From positions 1-5,662 of the forward strand of contig JACDHU010000130.1 in assembly GCA_013820865.1 (NCBI GenBank): a DNA stretch of 5,662 bases. The letters are read 5' to 3'. A program made the translations under genes and the position numbers. The stretch is from Chloroflexota bacterium (lineage in GTDB: Bacteria > Chloroflexota > Limnocylindria > QHBO01). Position 1 is the stretch's first letter; every line of letters begins with the position of its first letter. Positions 5,008 to 5,662 of this stretch are shown in pieces. The notes under the pieces are model-generated. The model saw only the letters and a list, made by a program, of their open reading frames with translations, had not been told where the DNA came from and did no database searches.

Positions 5008-5189
5008 CGCAGCACCTGGTCGAGGACGGTGTTAAAGATGCGGTCGAGCACGAAGATATACATGCCGATGATCAGCGACACCACCACGACCAAGATGGTC
5101 AGGCGAATCACGGTCTCGCGGGTCGGCCAGACGACCTTCTTCAGCTCGGCCCAGCTCTCGCCCACGTATCGGCGCATGCCGGTCAACAC
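5004..5189 (-). CDS. secE: preprotein translocase subunit SecE
   Basis: SecE clamps the SecY channel in the inner membrane. The 61-residue product is the short one-helix form found in many bacteria other than enterobacteria. WAELKKVVWPTREE-like sequence (13-25, here WAELKKVVWPTRE) is the cytoplasmic amphipathic helix with the conserved WP turn. A single membrane segment follows at about 28-48 (TILVVVVSLIIGMYIFVL), then a short tail. The first start in frame is GTG at 5189, bounded by a TGA ten codons upstream; AGGAAG lies 12 bases before it. ATG at 5177 (MRRYVGESW) is an alternative. The stop overlaps nusG by four bases. tRNA-Trp lies upstream. Confidence 0.95.
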   Translation of the reverse strand: MLTGMRRYVGESWAELKKVVWPTRETVIRLTILVVVVSLIIGMYIFVLDRIFNTVLDQVLR

Positions 5190-5245
5190 GGTCGGTTCAT
5201 ACTTCCTGTCTCAGTGGTGTGGTTGGGTGACGACGTTCGCTTGAG

Positions 5246-5322
5246 TGGCAGGGGCGACAGGACTTGAACCTGCAACCGCTGGTTTTGGAGACCAGTGCTC
5301 TACCAAATTGAGCTACACCCCT
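5246..5322 (-). tRNA. tRNA-Trp (anticodon CCA)
   Basis: All arms can be drawn. The acceptor stem AGGGGTG (5322-5316) pairs with CGCCCCT (5256-5250) with one T-G pair. The D arm is GCTC-AATTTGGTA-GAGC. The anticodon stem CTGGT / ACCAG encloses CTCCAAA, so the anticodon CCA is at 5288-5286. The T arm is GCAGG-TTCAAGT-CCTGT. The discriminator is G, as usual for bacterial tRNA-Trp, and CCA is encoded (5248-5246). It sits 33 bases after rpmG and 56 bases before secE on the same strand, so it is probably released from the shared transcript by tRNA processing. Confidence 0.98.
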
Positions 5323-5335
5323 CCGCGAACGCAGA

Positions 5336-5372
5336 CCTACTTGGTTTCCCGGTCCCTACTTGGTTTCCCGGT
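5336..5372 (-). repeat. near-tandem duplication of the rpmG 3' end
   Basis: CCTACTTGGTTTCCCGGT (plus strand) occurs at 5336-5353 and again, identical over 18 bases, at 5355-5372, a period of 19. The copy at 5355-5372 contains the last codons and stop of rpmG; the other copy lies after the stop, in the gap before tRNA-Trp. This looks like a short tandem duplication whose second unit is non-coding. Confidence 0.85.
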
Positions 5373-5520
5373 GCAGCTGATGCTGCCGGCAGCGCGGGCA
5401 GAACTTGTTCAGCTCCATGCGCCCCGGGTCGTTCCGCTTGTTCTTCCGTGTGCTGTACGTGCGCTCCTTGCAGGTAGTGCACGCCAGGGCGATCACGGGT
5501 CGGTTCTCAGCCTTGGCCAC
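5356..5520 (-). CDS. rpmG: 50S ribosomal protein L33
   Basis: L33 is a small 50S protein near the E site. The 54-residue product begins with GTG and reads MAKAENRPVIALACTTCKER, then TYSTRKNKRNDPGRMELNKF, then CPRCRQHQLHRETK. Two CxxC pairs (Cys14/Cys17 and Cys41/Cys44) mark the zinc-binding form. NKRNDP, LNKFCPRC and the HRETK end are family landmarks. AGGAAG lies ten bases before the GTG; the ATG at about 5542 upstream is out of frame. It is the first gene after the strong promoter. In other bacteria a cysteine-free L33 paralogue can replace this type under zinc limitation; no paralogue is visible here. Confidence 0.95.
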   Translation of the reverse strand: MAKAENRPVIALACTTCKERTYSTRKNKRNDPGRMELNKFCPRCRQHQLHRETK

Positions 5521-5607
5521 GTCGTTCTCGCTTCCTCGTCATGCCCCCCGATTCGGACGGCGCGGCGGCCACGCCAAACAAGGGGCGGTTCACCGGGGAG
5601 CCCCCTG

Positions 5608-5637
5608 ATTGTACGGCGCTCGCTCGCTGACTGTCAA
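5608..5637 (-). promoter_or_regulatory. sigma70/sigmaA-type promoter for rpmG-trnW-secE-nusG
   Basis: On the minus strand a perfect TTGACA (5637-5632) is followed after 18 bases by TACAAT (5613-5608), one mismatch from TATAAT. Transcription would start near 5601, giving a leader of about 80 bases before the rpmG GTG. The sequence just after the -10 box is GC-rich (CAGGGGGC), like the discriminators of stringently controlled stable-RNA promoters in other bacteria. The leader can form a GGGG / CCCC-based hairpin around CGG-TGAA-CCG. This is the only good promoter I find in the window. Confidence 0.8.
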
Positions 5638-5662
5638 CGACACCCAGCGGCCCGTGTCGCCC

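Overview
The window is a ribosomal protein and transcription-factor cluster from a high-GC bacterium. Every gene lies on the minus strand, so transcription runs from the right end (about 5600) towards position 1. In order of transcription: a strong sigma70/sigmaA-type promoter, rpmG (L33), tRNA-Trp(CCA), secE, nusG, rplK (L11), rplA (L1), a long structured leader, rplJ (L10), rplL (L7/L12), a GC-rich hairpin, and prfC (release factor 3). About 45 bases of unassigned sequence follow prfC to the window edge. I see no mobile element, CRISPR array, phage gene or clear sign of recent transfer. The taxon cannot be fixed from this alone. Zinc-type L33, NusG with an acidic N-terminal extension, GTG starts and high GC would fit Chloroflexota, Actinomycetota or a related high-GC lineage; this is a weak inference.

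Right part (5662-5004): a TTGACA / TACAAT promoter drives rpmG, which starts with GTG and is only 54 codons long. The end of rpmG is followed by a near-tandem second copy of its own last codons. tRNA-Trp, with encoded CCA, sits inside the transcription unit between rpmG and secE and must be cut out of the transcript. secE and nusG overlap by four bases.

Middle part (5007-3102): nusG is followed by a 137-base spacer before rplK. The spacer holds a perfect 20-bp AT-rich palindrome, a 13-bp direct repeat pair and two GC-rich hairpins. rplK and rplA overlap by four bases (ATGA), which suggests translational coupling.

Left part (3101-1): the 377-base rplA-rplJ gap is not empty. It has a long-range imperfect stem (17 pairs and one mismatch), a small hairpin, and a good intrinsic terminator with seven U just before rplJ. 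Together they can be drawn as an anti-antiterminator / antiterminator / terminator set, the layout of the autogenous L10(L12)4 attenuator known from the Bacillus subtilis rplJL operon. rplJ and rplL follow with a 36-base gap. The expected rpoB-rpoC are absent; instead a 120-base spacer with a 10-bp hairpin leads to prfC.

The genes are familiar: ribosomal stalk and L1/L11 proteins, the transcription-translation coupling factor NusG, a Sec translocon subunit and a termination GTPase. The less ordinary content is in the non-coding gaps and in prfC standing where rpoBC usually follows rplL.
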